A stretch of 64,000 nt of DNA from Boletus sp. NGJ (GCA_019096195.1 JAGTXK010000055.1:1550001-1614000); one strand, 5' to 3'; shown: positions 44,549 through 57,552, numbered from the stretch's first letter. The notes: generated by a model from the letters alone, not told the origin. Translations and numbers: made by a program.

Positions 44549-47500
44549 ATGGCCGAAAACATTTACAGCAAGGGGACCAGAGTCTGGTTCGAGGACAAAG
44601 AACAGGCTTGGGTATCCGCAGAGGTCACCAGTGTCACGAAGGGCAATGACCACGCCATCAAACTCGTCTTCCTCGACGAACGAGGCAAGGTACGCGTCGA
44701 TATCGCCATCCCTCCATCCTCACCATCCCATCTCTTTTCATCAGGAAATTGTCATCAATACAACCGGAAAGGATATCAAGGATGGCAAGGAAGGGCTTCC
44801 TCCATTGCGCAATCCTCCGTTGCTAGAAACCGCGGATGATTTGGCCACCCTTTCCCACCTTAACGAGCCTTCAGGTAATTCTCACTACGTCATATCCCTC
44901 CTCTTCGTTGTCTCAGTCTTACATGTAGTATTGCACACGATCCGCAACCGTTATGCACAGCACAGCATATACACCTATAGCGGCATCGTCCTCATCGCTG
45001 TCAATCCCTTCCAACGCGTCACCCTTTATGGCCCAGAGATTATTCAAGCTTATAGTGGTCGAAAGAGAGGCGAGTTAGAGCCCCACCTCTTTGCCATTGC
45101 CGAGGACGCATACACTGCCATGGCAAGGGAGGGTATGGGTCAAACCATCATCGTGTCTGGCGAGAGGTACCTTTCCTTCTTTCACATCTACTTCTGTATC
45201 TTATATACTTCATAGTGGTGCAGGTAAGACCGAGTCGGTATGTCGTCTTCGACCACTGGATCTACCTCCATTCCAACCCCTCTTCAGGCTAAATTCATTA
45301 TGCGATACATCGCCTCGGTCAACCCCCCTGGCTCTGGAGCCAAGGCCAAGACAAAATTGTCGCTAGATGAGTCAAGCGAGATAGAACGGCAGATTCTGGC
45401 TACGAACCCGATTCTCGAATCTTTTGGAAATGCGAAGACAACACGTAACGATAATTCATCGCGCTTTGGAAAATATATCCAGGTCGGATCATATCATGCG
45501 CACTTTGGGTATCAGCTCAATTGACAGTTTTATAGATTCTTTTCGATGGAAAACCGGAAATCGTCGGTGCGCGCATTCGTACATACCTTCTAGAGCGGTC
45601 GCGTATCGTCTTCCAACCAACTACGGAACGCAACTATCATATATTCTATCAGCTGTGCGCGGGCGCCCCGCTGAAGGAGCGGAAAGACCTTGGGCTAGAT
45701 ATGGATGTTACGAAATTCCATTACCTCAAGCAAGGTGGACCTACTTCAACACCCATCGCAGGAGTCGACGATGCCGAAGAATTCCGCGCTACTCAGCAAG
45801 CTCTTTCAACCGTCGGCATCAGCGTTGAGAAACAATGGGCTGTTTTTAGGCTTCTTTCTGCTCTTTTACATCTTGGAAACGTCAAGGTTACCCAGGCTCG
45901 ACATGAATCGTCTATTGATGAACAAGATCCTGCTCTCATTTTGGCTACTCGGTTTTTGGGAGTCACCCTTGCTGAGTTCAAGAAGTGGACGATTAAGAAG
46001 CAGATCATTACTCGTTCCGAAAAGATCGTCACAGCTCTGAGTGCCGCACAGGCGACGGTAGTCAGGGATAGTGTGGCGAAGTTCGTGTATGCATGCCTAT
46101 TCGAGTGGTTGGTTGCCATCGTCAACGAGAGTTTGGCCGGGGAGAATGGTGATGCTGCCGAACGTGCAGAGATGTTCATAGGTGTGTTGGATATATATGG
46201 ATTCGAACACTTCCAAAAGGTGGTCCCTATTTGTGTACAATGGCATTCCCAGCTCACTTCTGCTTTCTTAGAATTCTTTTGAACAATTCAGCATTAATTA
46301 TGCCAATGAAAAGCTGCAACAGGAGGTGAGTGCATATAAGTTCATCGTGGGTAGTTCTGATGTTCTTCGTTTGTGTTTCATTTGTAGTTCAATTCGCACG
46401 TGTTCAAGCTTGAACAGGAAGAGTACATGAAAGAACAAATCAATTGGACATTTATTGATTTCTCAGACAACCAGCCCTGTATCGACGTCATCGAGGGCAA
46501 GCTTGGTGTCCTTGCTCTCCTCGACGAAGAATCCCGTTTACCCTCAGGCAGCGATGCTTCCTTCCTGCAGAAACTTAACGTACAGCTCTTGAAGCCGGTC
46601 AATAAAGCCGTCTTCAAGAAGCCTCGGTTTGGGAACTCTGCGTTTACGATTGCACATTACGCGCTAGATGTCACATATGAGGTTGATGGTTTCCTGGAGA
46701 AGAACAGGGATACAGTACCAGATGAGCATATGGTCCTGCTGGCAACGACGAAAAATCCTTTCTTGAAGGAAGTTCTGGATACCGCTCTCGGCTCAGTAAA
46801 GTCAGCAGATAAATTCGGCGACCTTCCTCATCCTGGTTCTCCTTCCCTCTCTGATTCGGGCAGTGGTGGATCTCGTCGATCGTCGATCATACCGGATCCG
46901 GGTCGTTCAGCGCTGGTAGCGTCCACCACAGCAGGTGCTGTCGGGCCCAAGAAGCCAGGGGCGGCCATCAAGAAACCCACACAAGGCTCGATATTCAAAG
47001 CATCCCTAATCACATTGATGGACACGCTCAGTATCACGAATGTCCACTACATCCGATGCATCAAACCGAACGAGGCCAAGAAACCGTGGGAGTTTACACC
47101 TTCTCAGGTTTTGGGCCAGCTTCGCGCTTGTGGTGTTCTGGAGACCATCCGTATCAGTTGTGCAGGATACCCTTCTCGATGGACATACGAGGAATTTGCG
47201 GAACGGTGAGTAATTATTTAGATGCCGAACGCCTGACTCAATCCACTCCCTAGATATTATATGCTTGTGCCTTCAGCAGATTGGCAACCTATGATACAGA
47301 AATTAAAACTTAAACCTCTTTGTTCGCTGATCTTAGAGAGGACAATCAACGACCCCGACAAATACCAAAATGGCCTTACCAAGATCTTCTTCCGCGCGGG
47401 TATGCTTGCTGCGCTCGAGTCTCTCAGGTCTGAAAGACTTAACGCCCTCGTTACCATCGTCCAAAAGAATATGCGACGGCGCATGGCTGTGAAGAGGTAC

Positions 47501-50211
47501 CAGGAACTCCGTAGCGCTACAATCAAAGTCCAGACGTGGTGGCGGGGTATCTTGGCAAGGCGGTTGGTGGAGAGCATTCGCAGAGGTGCTGCTGCGAAGA
47601 GGCTACAGGCAGGCATTCGACGTTTTCTTCAAAGATCGAGGTTCCTCCAAGTTCGCCAAGCAGTTATCGCTGTACAGAGCTGTAAGTTCCGGAGGTTACA
47701 ACGTAGCCTTTGCTCTGATCTATCGCACGTTTAGGTGTTCGTGGTGCGCAGGCGAGGCGAGCGCACAGGGAGGCGAGGACAGTGCATGCAGCTGTGCTCT
47801 TGCAATCCCTGTTCCGCGGAGTGTATGCTTCTTGTTCCTTTTGCTTCGTTTTCGTTCAGCACACTGATGGACATTATACAGGCTGTACCGCCGTTCATAT
47901 CGATCTGACATCAGACATGTAGTATACCTGCAGTCTTGTGTCAGGCGGCGTCTTGCCAGGAAGCAACTCAAAGTTCTCAAAGCTGAGGCGCGCTCAGTGT
48001 CCAAATTCAAGGAGATCTCCTACCGTCTTGAGAATAAGGTTGTGGAACTCACTCAGACACTCCAGAAACGGACGGAAGAGAAAAGAGCTTTACAAACCCA
48101 ACTTAAGGAGCTTGAGAAGCAGATCCAGCAGTGGAGTTCGAAACACGAGGAAGCCGACGCCAAAGCCAAATCTCTTCAAGCCGCATTGCATATCGCAGAG
48201 GCTGAGCGGTCTCGGCGCGAGGAGCTCCTTCAAGCAAAAGCTGACGTTGAAAAACGCCTAGAAGATGCAATCGCCAAAGCAGCCGAGAAGGAGGAGGCGA
48301 TTCAGCGGTTGACTAGCGAAGTGCTCGCACAAGCCTCGCAGCTACAATCCCAAGAGAAAGCATTTGCTATTTCGCCAATGAGATCCACGGAGGATGTTTC
48401 TGTCATTGCTACCCTCAAGAATGAAGTTAGCAGTTTGCGCGAGCAACTCAACCGTGCCAATGCGTACAATGCTCTGACGAGAGGGGCCCGAGAGCCTCCG
48501 AGCTCCCCAACTTTCGTACCTGCTCTCCGCATCCCTGACGCTAATGGCGGCAATGGCCTCTCATTGGTTTCTCCTCTCCATCCCAATCGCCACCAACGAC
48601 GGCACAGTTCCGCAGGTGTCCTTCAGCTCAGTCCCTCCGAATACCGTACATCTGCAGATGAGCTAATGTTCGACGTTAAGCGGAGCCAAGCGCTTAACCA
48701 TCGAGCGGTCTCTGTTGCTTACAATGGGGAGGATAACGTTCTCCGAGTACGGACCAACGGCGTAGCCGATCTTCGCAGTTACGATGACCTGGCAGAAGAG
48801 AAAATTAGACTTATGCAGGATATCAAGCGTTTGGATGAAGACGTTCTCATAGGACTAGTTCGAGGCTTGAAGATTCCTGCGCCCAGCACGACGAATCCAT
48901 CTGCTGTGAAGGAAATTCTTTTCCCGGCAAATCTCATCAGCCTTGTCACGAACGAGATGTGGAAGTATGGCCTTATCCCGGAAAGTGAACGTTTCTTGGC
49001 CAACGTCATGGAAGCTATCCAAGCGCATGTTATGGTTGGTTCCTTTCTGTACTTCTTGGGCCGTTTCTGAATCCTCGATAGTCCTTCAACGGAGAGGATG
49101 CCATTATCCCGGGCATCTTTTGGCTTTCTAACGTTCATGAGATGCTTTCCTTTATCTGCGTCGCGGAAAGTGACATGGTACAGGGCATCGGTCCGGGAGA
49201 AGAAAACGCTGTTCGCGAATTCGACTGGAATGATTACGAACGCCTTGTCACCGTGGTGAAACATGACCTTGGTAGCCTTGAGTACAATATCTACCACACT
49301 TGGATGCAGGAGACCAAGAAACGTCTTTCCAAGATGGTAATTCCTGCTTTGATTGAGAGCCAGTCTCTCCCAGGGTTCACCTCCAGTGATGGAGGTGGAC
49401 GATTGTTCAATCGCTTTCTTAACACGAACAGCCAGCCAGCTTATAGTATGGACGATATCCTGAACCTACTAAACAAGGTCTGGAAGAGTCTGAAGAGTTA
49501 TTATGTGGAGGATTCGGTGGTACAACAGGTCCTCACCGAAGTGCTCAAGCTAATAGGAGTCACGAGTTTTAATGATCTTCTGATGAGGAGAAACTTCTCT
49601 TCCTGGAAGAGAGGTATTTCTTGTTTTTGATCTTCCTTGATGTGGTGCTAATTTTGTGCTCGTTTGTTAGCCATGCAAATTCAGTACAATATCACACGGA
49701 TAGAGGAGTGGTGCAAGTCGCATGATATGCCAGAGGGTACTCTCCACTTGGAACATTTGATGCAAGCTATCAAGTTGTTGCAACTGAAAAAAGTTCGTGA
49801 AGAACGTAACTCATCCTTCGAGGAATGTTGTTGACTTAAAGTGATAGGCGACACCTGCCGATATCGAGATTATTTATGACGTTTGCTGGATGCTCAGTCC
49901 CATGCAAATACAAAGAATGTGTACCAACTACTACGTTGCGGAATACGAGGTGGGTGTACTTCCTCTACCGATCCAACAGCGCGATTATATCCGACCCTTT
50001 CTAGAACCCCATCTCGCCCGAAATCCTCCGTGTCGTTGCCTCTCGAGTGCAAGCAAATGATCGTAATGATCATCTTCTTCTCTCACCCGAAACTGAGGAA
50101 GTCGGACCATACGAGCCTCCATATCCTCGTGAGGTTTCAGGGCTTGAGACGTATGTTCCAGCCTACCTCAACGTGCCCCATCTCCGCCGGCTAGCTGCCC
50201 TTGTCGCATAG
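44549..50211 (+). CDS. MYO2: Class V myosin heavy chain
   Basis: Myosin V carries vesicles and organelles along actin cables. The start [20 protein letters not shown] is at 44549 and includes the SH3-like region. The motor has [16 protein letters not shown]-loop [11 protein letters not shown], switch [19 protein letters not shown], switch [31 protein letters not shown] and the actin-binding [15 protein letters not shown]. Loop 2 is long and basic ([16 protein letters not shown]). Six IQ motifs follow, beginning [21 protein letters not shown] coiled coil ([20 protein letters not shown]) and a dilute cargo-binding domain ([40 protein letters not shown]) complete the chain, which stops at 50209-50211. 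About 20 exons are needed, including a 22-base exon at 45216-45237 that holds the P-loop. Intact. Confidence 0.95.
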
Positions 50212-50325
50212 TTGGTCTCTCCGCTTTGCTCGTTTCTTTGCTCGTTTCTATGGTTCTTTTCGGCTATCAACGGGACGATGATTTTGCGTTTGCTATCCGC
50301 TTACACTATGTATTCCTCGGATCCT

Positions 50326-51300
50326 TCATGACTCGGTCAGCACGACTGTCGATCCATCCTCTAGTTGCCCTGATAACTCTAGATGATTTTGCAGCACATG
50401 ACTTCCGGGTTCCGTAGATGATTGCTTCAAATACAGTGTCTGACCGGATGAATCACTGAGTCGCCATAGTAGAGGGAAAACCTACCAAAGCTGTATGGGA
50501 CACGCCAAAGTGCTGAACAACCAGGTCTAGCGCTTTGCCCGTGATTGTCGTCTATGGTACGTTAGAGAACGAAAGTTTAGTGCGAACCTACATCACCTTT
50601 CGGAACCACAAAGCAATTTCTTTGGTTGATCGGCCGACAATCTCAAGACGTACAGTTACATGAAGACGTTGGTCGACAGATACCGTAGAACCTCTGTCCT
50701 TGGGATCTCCAGGAGTCGCTTTGTGACGTAGTTTCATTAAATTGACCTTTTGCAGCTGCGCTAGCTCTTGAGAGTCGGGAGGAAGAATCCTCCGCCGACG
50801 TGCCACAACAGGGGTGTGGGATGTCGAGGCACCAGTTGCCGAAAACCGTTGGGCAAGGACGGCACGAGCAGCTTCATGCTTCACATCATCTTTCCCAACG
50901 GCAAGGCCAGCGCATGAATGAGACTGCATATGGCGGTGACTAGGAGTCGTGAGATATCTCGAGATGCGACGCGGTACCTGCGAACGCACTCGACGCAAAA
51001 AGAACGTTGACAGCCAGGACAACCCCTTGGGATCGCCTCGGATTCTCCCTCCCGGGCAGGGTCAACAGTGGACACCCCAATCATAAGGGAAGACTTGTTA
51101 CATCCTAAAAGAGCGCACTTGGAACGCATCCAAGTGGAGGATGGCTGGGATGGATGCTGATACACAGCGGAACAGTCATGGAGGTCTGGTGAGATATGAA
51201 GCTTGCAAAACCACCCTGAACAACTGCATTGAATAGGCAGAAAGTCAAGGACATTGCACGACTGCAGGGCACAGTGCTTGCCGATAGGATCCAAATCCAT
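50326..51300 (-). CDS. AN1-type zinc-finger protein, Cuz1/ZFAND1-like
   Basis: Cuz1/ZFAND1 links the proteasome and Cdc48 during metal stress. The start MDLDPIGKHCALQSCNVLDF is at 51300. The first AN1 finger follows (LPIQCSCSGWFCKLHISPDL, HDC), then a second with KCALLGCNKSS and GCPGCQRSFCVECV followed by HMQSHSCAGL. A helical linker comes next (DSQELAQLQKVNLMKLRHKA), and a ubiquitin-like C-terminal part (TLYLKQSSTEPGSHVLQNHL, GQLEDGSTVVLTES) stops at 50326-50328. Reaching this end needs an intron of 46 bases after TITGKALDLVVQHFGVSHTA; without it the chain would end at 50453. The two-finger plus ubiquitin-like layout is that of Cuz1. It is convergent with myosin V, 114 bases apart. Confidence 0.85.
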
Positions 51301-51647
51301 GTCGAGTTCAATCGGCGGCGCTGACAGAAATATGGTACATTACATAACTCGGTGGACGGATGCGCATCCGTAAACCAGCGATGATCAGAATTACTAACAG
51401 GGATAGCTTATAACAGAGCAATCTCAAGCTAGACGCTTGCCCCCATCCACACTAATAACAAAGTGCACATTTCATTGACATTGGTGCTCAGAGAGAATAC
51501 ATGTGACAACATGTCGTTTACGTGCGGTCCGCGGAATGGGTCAATCTCGACGATGATCTACACTTTTTCGACATGGAAATGAGTTAAAATGGTGGTTGGC
51601 AATGCAGCAGGGAGTGTGCAGGAGGGGTGGCGAGGCGGTCAAGACAT
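51301..51647. other. Intergenic between the Cuz1-like gene and eS27
   Basis: Both neighbours are on the minus strand, so this gap holds the Cuz1-like promoter and the eS27 3' UTR. No coding exon is recognised. Confidence 0.45.
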
Positions 51648-52064
51648 CTAGTTTTTCCGACGGAAAGAAGACCCTAGTTGTGGTGCTATATTAGTAGAGT
51701 GCGCAGGTAGATAACATGAAGACCCAACCTTCGGTCAGGCGCGCCTTTCCCCCGGTGGGTTGGCATAGCACACTGGCACAAGAGCCACACAAAACCACTG
51801 AGTGCGCGTGCGAGAAAACAGTGGTGATCGCAAAGCAGCCTACAGGTCGGCAGGTATGTAAGCATAGTATATCGGTCGCAGATAATAGTGAAGAAAACAG
51901 ACCTGGGCACTTCACATCCATGAAGTACGAATTAGGCGATTGTACAAGACGCTTAAGCTTGTGTTGTCTCCTTTCTTGTTCAGCAGAAGGGTTCAAAAGG
52001 TCAATTGCGAGAGGCTGGTGGACATTGTCAGAAAGGGTGTGGAAGAACACTTTGAACATACCAT
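51648..52064 (-). CDS. RPS27: 40S ribosomal protein eS27
   Basis: eS27 is a zinc-binding protein of the small ribosomal subunit. Four exons (52062-52064, 51903-52014, 51729-51839 and 51648-51673) give [74 protein letters not shown] and SSFRRKN. The zinc knuckle CPGC...CGSC is intact. The first exon is just the ATG, with an intron at once after it, as is common in fungal ribosomal protein genes. The cysteine that most relatives have before SFRRK is a serine here; it is not a zinc ligand. It is head to head with the Vps2 gene, 196 bases apart. Confidence 0.96.
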
Positions 52065-52260
52065 GATGGCGGGTGGTAGCCTTTTGACGGATGGTGGTGA
52101 TTGTGTACGAGTTGAAGGTTAAGGTTAGTCCGGGCTTGAGATATTTCAATCTCCGGACGGCATGTTCCGGGCTGTGCCGCTCAATGATTCGTGGATGCTA
52201 ATAAGCAATGGCAGTCCTCAAGGTCTGACGCAGCTATCGCTGCACCCAACGTCGACAGTC
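52065..52260. promoter_or_regulatory. Shared divergent promoter, eS27 / Vps2
   Basis: A gap of 196 bases between outward-pointing start codons of a ribosomal protein gene and an ESCRT gene. No named motif is seen. The call is by position. Confidence 0.35.
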
Positions 52261-53201
52261 ATGAACATCATCGTATGTACAAGTCGCACTGCGCTGAAAC
52301 GTTCTGATCTTTTATTCCAGGAAACACTCTTTGGCAGGACTGTCACTCCTGCCGAGCGGCTCCGCCAGCACCAGCGAGCTCTCACAAAGGCTCAGCGCGA
52401 GCTCGATCGAGAGCGCTCAAAGCTTGAACAGAGTGAGAAGAAACTCGTCATGGATATAAGGAAGAGCGCCAAGGCTGGTCAGATGGTATGTAGCCTCCAA
52501 AACCTCAAGCAACCTTCGTCAGTTATCTCGGTAGAACGCATGTAAAGTCATGGCCAAGGATCTCGTTCGCACCCGAAGATACGTTCAGAAATTCTATCAG
52601 ATGAAGACACAACTACAGGCCGTTGGCCTGAGGATACAGGCCCTTCGCAGTAATCAACAGATGGCGGAGGCCATGCGTGGAGCGACAAGGGTATGTCCCA
52701 TGATCCGCGTCTATGTCACCTGGTTTCCATAACTGCTGTTGGTCGGAAGGCTATGGCTTCTATGAATCGCGGTCTCAATCTACCAGCCATCCAGAAAATC
52801 ATGAACGATTTCGAAAAGGAAAGCTCGATGATGGATATGAAGGAAGAGATGATGTCGGACGCTGTAGACGATGTGATGGATGACGAAGCTGAAGACGAAG
52901 AGGAGGAGGGTGACAAGATCTTGAGGCAGGTCCTTGATGAAATTGGCGTTGACCTTTCCCAACAAGTATGGAACACCAACCAATATCGGTGGACCACTCG
53001 CTGACACGATGAAATATATAGCTTACTGAGGCGCCAACTGGACTCGGAGTCATATCCTCACCCCTAACCGAGAGTCGTAGACCAGTGGCAATCGGAGAAA
53101 CAAGCGGGCCGTCCCATGGAGACGACCACCAAGGCGGCGATGCTGCTGTTGCTGACGAAGACTCCCTTCAAGCACGTTTGGATGCTCTGCGTCGTGGTTG
53201 A
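52261..53201 (+). CDS. VPS2: ESCRT-III subunit Vps2/CHMP2
   Basis: Vps2 polymerises on endosomal membranes with Vps24 and Snf7 and recruits Vps4. The first exon is MNII, then ETLFGRTVTPAERLRQHQRA and SKLEQSEKKLVMDIRKSAKA, ACKVMAKDLVRTRRYVQKFY, RSNQQMAEAMRGATRAMASM, GLNLPAIQKIMNDFEKESSM and MMSDAVDDVMDDEAEDEEEE. The C-terminal MIM motif region is SLQARLDALRRG, followed by the stop at 53199-53201. About six exons, all GT-AG. The chain is complete and close to CHMP2A homologues; CHMP3 (Vps24) is excluded by the first 20 residues. Confidence 0.95.
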
Positions 53202-53560
53202 CTCGAGCACTCTATAGTTACACGTTGCGGAATGGAACCGAACATGTATGGTGATTCAAGGATCTCTTATCCCAGTGTGCATATCTCGACCATGTGTTGG
53301 ATTTTGGCACTACAGGCAGTTGAATGAAACTGGTCGTTAGATGCATTATCTTGGCATCCAGAAACTACTGTATCAAGATTGATTTCATGAGGTTCCAACT
53401 ATAAAAAACTAGATTCCGCAAGATATTCGTAATTGGTTAACTACACTGGCCCCCAAGAGTCGGTAACCACATTGGATCGGGAGGCAAATTATGAGGTCAG
53501 TTACATTGTATGGAACTGCCGAGTCACTTTACAGGGCTGATTACAACAATTTTTCAGGCC
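53202..53560. other. Convergent intergenic region, Vps2 / COG4
   Basis: Both flanking genes end here, so the stretch should be 3' UTR of each. A/T-rich sequence at 53330-53440 fits. No exon is recognised. Confidence 0.5.
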
Positions 53561-56394
53561 TCAAACCTTCAGACTGACGATATCTTTGGCTTCCTGCATG
53601 CTCAGTGTCCAAGAAATGCCCGATCCACTGTAGAATGACTCAACGTCTTCATCCTAATTGAGGATGAGATTAGTGGCACTGGTCGTATACTGGACCTAAC
53701 TTACACTATCAAGGTTCAGCAACGACGAGATCTGTTGAATGCGGATAAACTTCTCTCGAATGTCGCCGAATATCGTTTGGGAGGACAGATATGCCATTAT
53801 GGAACGGAGATCGCGGTCAAAGCGTATTGCGCCCAACTAGTGGAGGCGTCAGCGAAAAACATGAAATCGGAGGGTTTGAACATTCCTCAGAATAATGAAG
53901 GGTCAAAATGTATTTTTCCCATGGTCGGAGAATAACATCAAGAGCAAGGCCAAACAAAATGCGATAGTTGTTTTCAGTGCAAGCATCCTACTCTTCGGTG
54001 TAAGCGTCAGTCTTATGAAAATTGTAGAACTGACCTTATACCCATCTGTTAACCCCTCCCACACCTTCACAAAGCGTTTCCTCACAATGTCTTGGTACTC
54101 TGTAGTTGCATACCCGTCTTCGTTCAGAACGTAAGAAATGTCCTTATAGACATCAGGTATCAGACTTCGTAGCCTTGGTCGCATTAGTTGATTAAATAAC
54201 TGGTCTATGCCGGCCTGGAGGGATGTTAGACCGTTGTTGCAAGCTTACGAAAAAAAGGTCACTCTTAAGGTTGCCTTGAATCTGGTCGTGGAAACAAGCA
54301 GGCTTGCTACAATAGTCTTTACTTGTGGCTGTTCAGTATCGAGGAATAACTGTATAATGGCAGACTGGGAGAGTAGGTCTTTCGTGAGTCTTTCCATATG
54401 CGAAGAAGATACATCGAGATCGTTCAGGAGTACCTTTCGAAAATGAATTAGGCAAGCCACCTAGTTAAAGGCAAACGAACACACGAGGAAGGATGTTCGA
54501 CTTTCTTTCTCAGTCTTCTCGGTTCGAACGCCTGTACCAATTCGGTAAACATCATCCAGTTTTTTTTTTATACCACCGGCAAAATCGTGATCCAATATGT
54601 CTTTGAGAAGGTCAGTGGTCTGTTCCAAAGTTCCGAGAGAGCCCGTTGACAGCAGGCGCGTATATACGGTTTTCAATATATAGAATACGTCATCCGGGGT
54701 TGTGGTAGTCGCAGGAATTTGAGAGAAGTCAGGGCTGGCAAGGTGTTGAGCCTATATTACTCAGTTAAGGAAAGTTCAGAACCCAGAGACTATAAACGGA
54801 CCTTGTCAATGATCGCGCGGATATACCAGATCTCCATAGGAACGTAACAAGAACTCAACAAATCTTCAAACTCTCTTTGAGAGGACGTTGCATCTAACAG
54901 CGCGACAGGTTCAATGGGCAACGAAGAATAAACGTGGGGGTTGGAAGATCCAGAAGCAAATTGTAGGTTCTGGTCAGTGGAGTTGATTTCCCTATCTACA
55001 GTCACCTCATCCTACGTTGTCATTGTCAAGAAACACAATGGGCGAGCGTTCAATATGGATACACACCTGTAACTGTTCGACGAGGAACTTTCGAAACAAG
55101 TTCCATCGGCCGCTCATTCCAGCGATCTCGGATAATGTCTTATCAATCTCACGTGGATCAACCTCGTCCATTTCTAAGATAGCCGAAATTTGTTTTCGTG
55201 GAGTGGACATGGGTACCATTGAATTTGAGACATCTGACAACTGGGACAAGCTCGACTCAGTCAGATAATATAGAAACAAGAAAAGATCTACCTTTCTCTT
55301 GATTGATCGATCCTCCCGCCAGGCTTCAAGCGTGCTTCGCACCACTCGATCACACTCCTCCAACAACCTCTTAATGACACTTCGCATGTTCCCTGTGCCG
55401 TAATACTTTTCCACAATGGGTTGGTGCTGGTCAATAATCATGGCTACACCTTCGAAAAGCGCGGTTAGAACAGTAACGTAGTACAATGGGGATGAAGCTG
55501 TTGGTAGTCGCGCTCAGCACATTGCAAACGAATAACATATACTCCTACTTTTGGCAGAAGTAGGTGCCCTTACCCGCACCAAGTCGACGACAAATGACGC
55601 GTATGCCTCAAGACCTTCTGTTTCCCAACCGATCGCAGGAAATAGTTTGAAATAACGGCTTGTCGCAGCTGCGTCACGAGACCGTGATGCCTGTGCAAAT
55701 TGGTTGAGGAATATTGATAGGAGTCGTCCTCTCGCAGCTTGAAGTGTCTGCGCGGGAGGTAGATGGTTCTCTGCAGTCGGCTGGGAGGATTTTGAGCCTT
55801 GTATACATGGAGTCACGGGAATAGAATGTACCACAGAGGTTTCAGCGAAGGGGCCAGATATAACTTCGAATGGCAGCGACATAGCACGAGCACAATGTCT
55901 AGTCGCTGACTCCCAGTCCTGGCATTCAATACAAGACTGTAATTGGGAAAGGGAGGACTTGAAGTGTGTAAACCAGGAAGGCCGTTCGCACATCGCATGT
56001 ATTGAATTACCTTGAGCTCCATAACCTGCCCCACTCGCTCAGCTGCCTGAGAAACACGACTCATTTCCTGGTCAAGAGTCCTCACCCGCCCACCGACGCG
56101 GTCTGCTGTTTTCGCTGTAGAGGAAACTTTCCCTGCAAGCTGCAAAGATTCAAGACATAGGTCATCCAGATGAGGAACAAGAGCTTCCAGCCGGCGAAGT
56201 GAATCTGCTATGGAGGCGCGGTCGGAAAGTAATGCGGCAAGAGAATTGGAGAGCGTTGCTTCCTCGGACTGGTACCAGGACAGACACGACAGGATTTCGT
56301 CCAAATTTGTGAGTTTCCGTGGGTCCTTTTGAATGTAGTGTGATGGCTCGACGTGTAACTGGTCTGCTGAGCCATTGGATGTGTTTGCATTCAT
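53561..56394 (-). CDS. COG4: Conserved oligomeric Golgi complex subunit 4
   Basis: COG4 belongs to the tethering complex that guides retrograde vesicles to the Golgi. The start MNANTSNGSADQLHVEPSHY is at 56394. The N-terminal coiled part holds EATLSNSLAALLSDRASIAD and RVGGRVRTLDQEMSRVSQAA. Then come QDWESATRHCARAMSLP, FVVDLVRVRAP, ALFEGVAMIIDQHQPIVEKY, GTGNMRSVIKRLLEECDRVV and MSGRWNLFRKFLVEQLQ. The C-terminal region has LMRPRLRSLIPDVYKDISYV and ends near FYSGSGISWTLSMQEAKDIV with the stop at 53561-53563. About a dozen exons. The segments are in the order and spacing known for COG4; the length is near 750 residues. Confidence 0.9.
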
Positions 56395-56845
56395 GGATGG
56401 TGGTATCGTATGGATAGTGGAATCGCAGGAATGCTAGCTAGTACATCGTCGGATTGTGTATGTAAGTTAGTATCTATTGATACAACAGCAAACTCGGATA
56501 AGCTGTCACAAATTTCGCGCTGAGACGGCATTACTTACTGTTACCTCAGGCTAAGATCGATAGAGTACAGTAAGTGGCCGGTTTGGTGTCGCGATACTCC
56601 CTAGCTAGCTCATAACCCGGTCCAGGTGACCGACCTGATAGGCATCAACGATCTCATACCTGAAACATCGTATCGAACAAGTGAACATATCGGGTTGAGA
56701 GCTCCACGCGCGTACTAGTGTCCTGAATGCAGAAATGTTGGAATGGACTAGATCTACTAACCCCGAGCCCAATGCGGTACGTACAGCATATATACATTGT
56801 ACCATACTCCCATAAGCTACTACAGAAATACCTCTGATCCTCTGA
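56395..56845. other. Divergent intergenic region, COG4 / UPF0538
   Basis: The 451 bases lie between outward-pointing start codons and should carry both promoters. No exon is recognised. The text CTAGCTAG recurs near 56435 and 56606. Confidence 0.4.
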
Positions 56846-57552
56846 ATGTCGGAAGGAATATCTCGCGTACTAACCAACGAAGTAATCCCACGAACAGAGG
56901 CTACAGTCACCATCCGTGTGATCAAGTCTTTCGAATACCGTACGCAACGAAGCCTCGTTCTCCACAAACTCAACCTCGAAACTACGACAGTCGGTGCCTT
57001 GAAAGAGATTGTTCGGCAAGGCATATTGCAATCATTTCCCGGTCCCAGCCTCCATCTGATCTCACGTTCAATTCAGCTATCCAGACTGGTCCTGCGTGGC
57101 GGCCCTACCGTAATGTTGCTCTAGGTTCGTACCCCTCATTGGGCGTGTCATTTCCTCATTGTCTAATGCCGAGCTAGATACTCTCAAGCTCTATGCAAAG
57201 GCGCATGGTGCAAAGGTGCGGAAGTTGCTTGGTCTTGGAAAACTGCTCGTTCATCTTTGATGTACTTGATCTTGCCAGACTACGAATTTGATCATTAATT
57301 TGGATCACGATGAATGGATCCTGGAAGATAACACTAAGATTCTGGCAGATGTTGGTCTCGGTAGGTGTGGAGGTTAGTCCACTGACCCGTCGTTCACTTT
57401 CTGAATTCAGAGAACGAAACCGAGGTCAGCTTCTTCAGTCGCAAGACTTATGAAAGCTTCAAGCTTAACCCAGAGGTAAGATGTTTGTTAACCCAGGCTC
57501 CACTCCTCTGATCTCAGCATGCTTTCAGGTTCGCTGGGATACAGCCTCCTGA
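56846..57552 (+). CDS. UPF0538 family protein (C2orf76-like)
   Basis: The family is conserved from fungi to animals and has no settled function. The start MSEGISRVLTNEVIPRTEAT is followed by TVTIRVIKSFEYRTQRSLVL, HKLNLETTTVGALKEIVRQ, then a middle part with YRNVAL, KLYAKAHGAK, NLIINLDHDEWILEDNTKIL, ETEVSFFSRKTYESFKLNPE and the end VRWDTAS at 57550-57552. Six or so short exons. The INLDHDE-W and ENETE-SFF blocks are the marks of the family. A later ATG cannot be excluded as the true start. It is convergent with the DnaJ gene, 159 bases apart. Confidence 0.82.

Noticed and set aside
50453-50460. Early stop of the Cuz1-like protein at ...FPSTMATQ
   Set aside because: A 46-base GT-AG intron leads to a ubiquitin-like end expected for the family, so the early stop is intronic.
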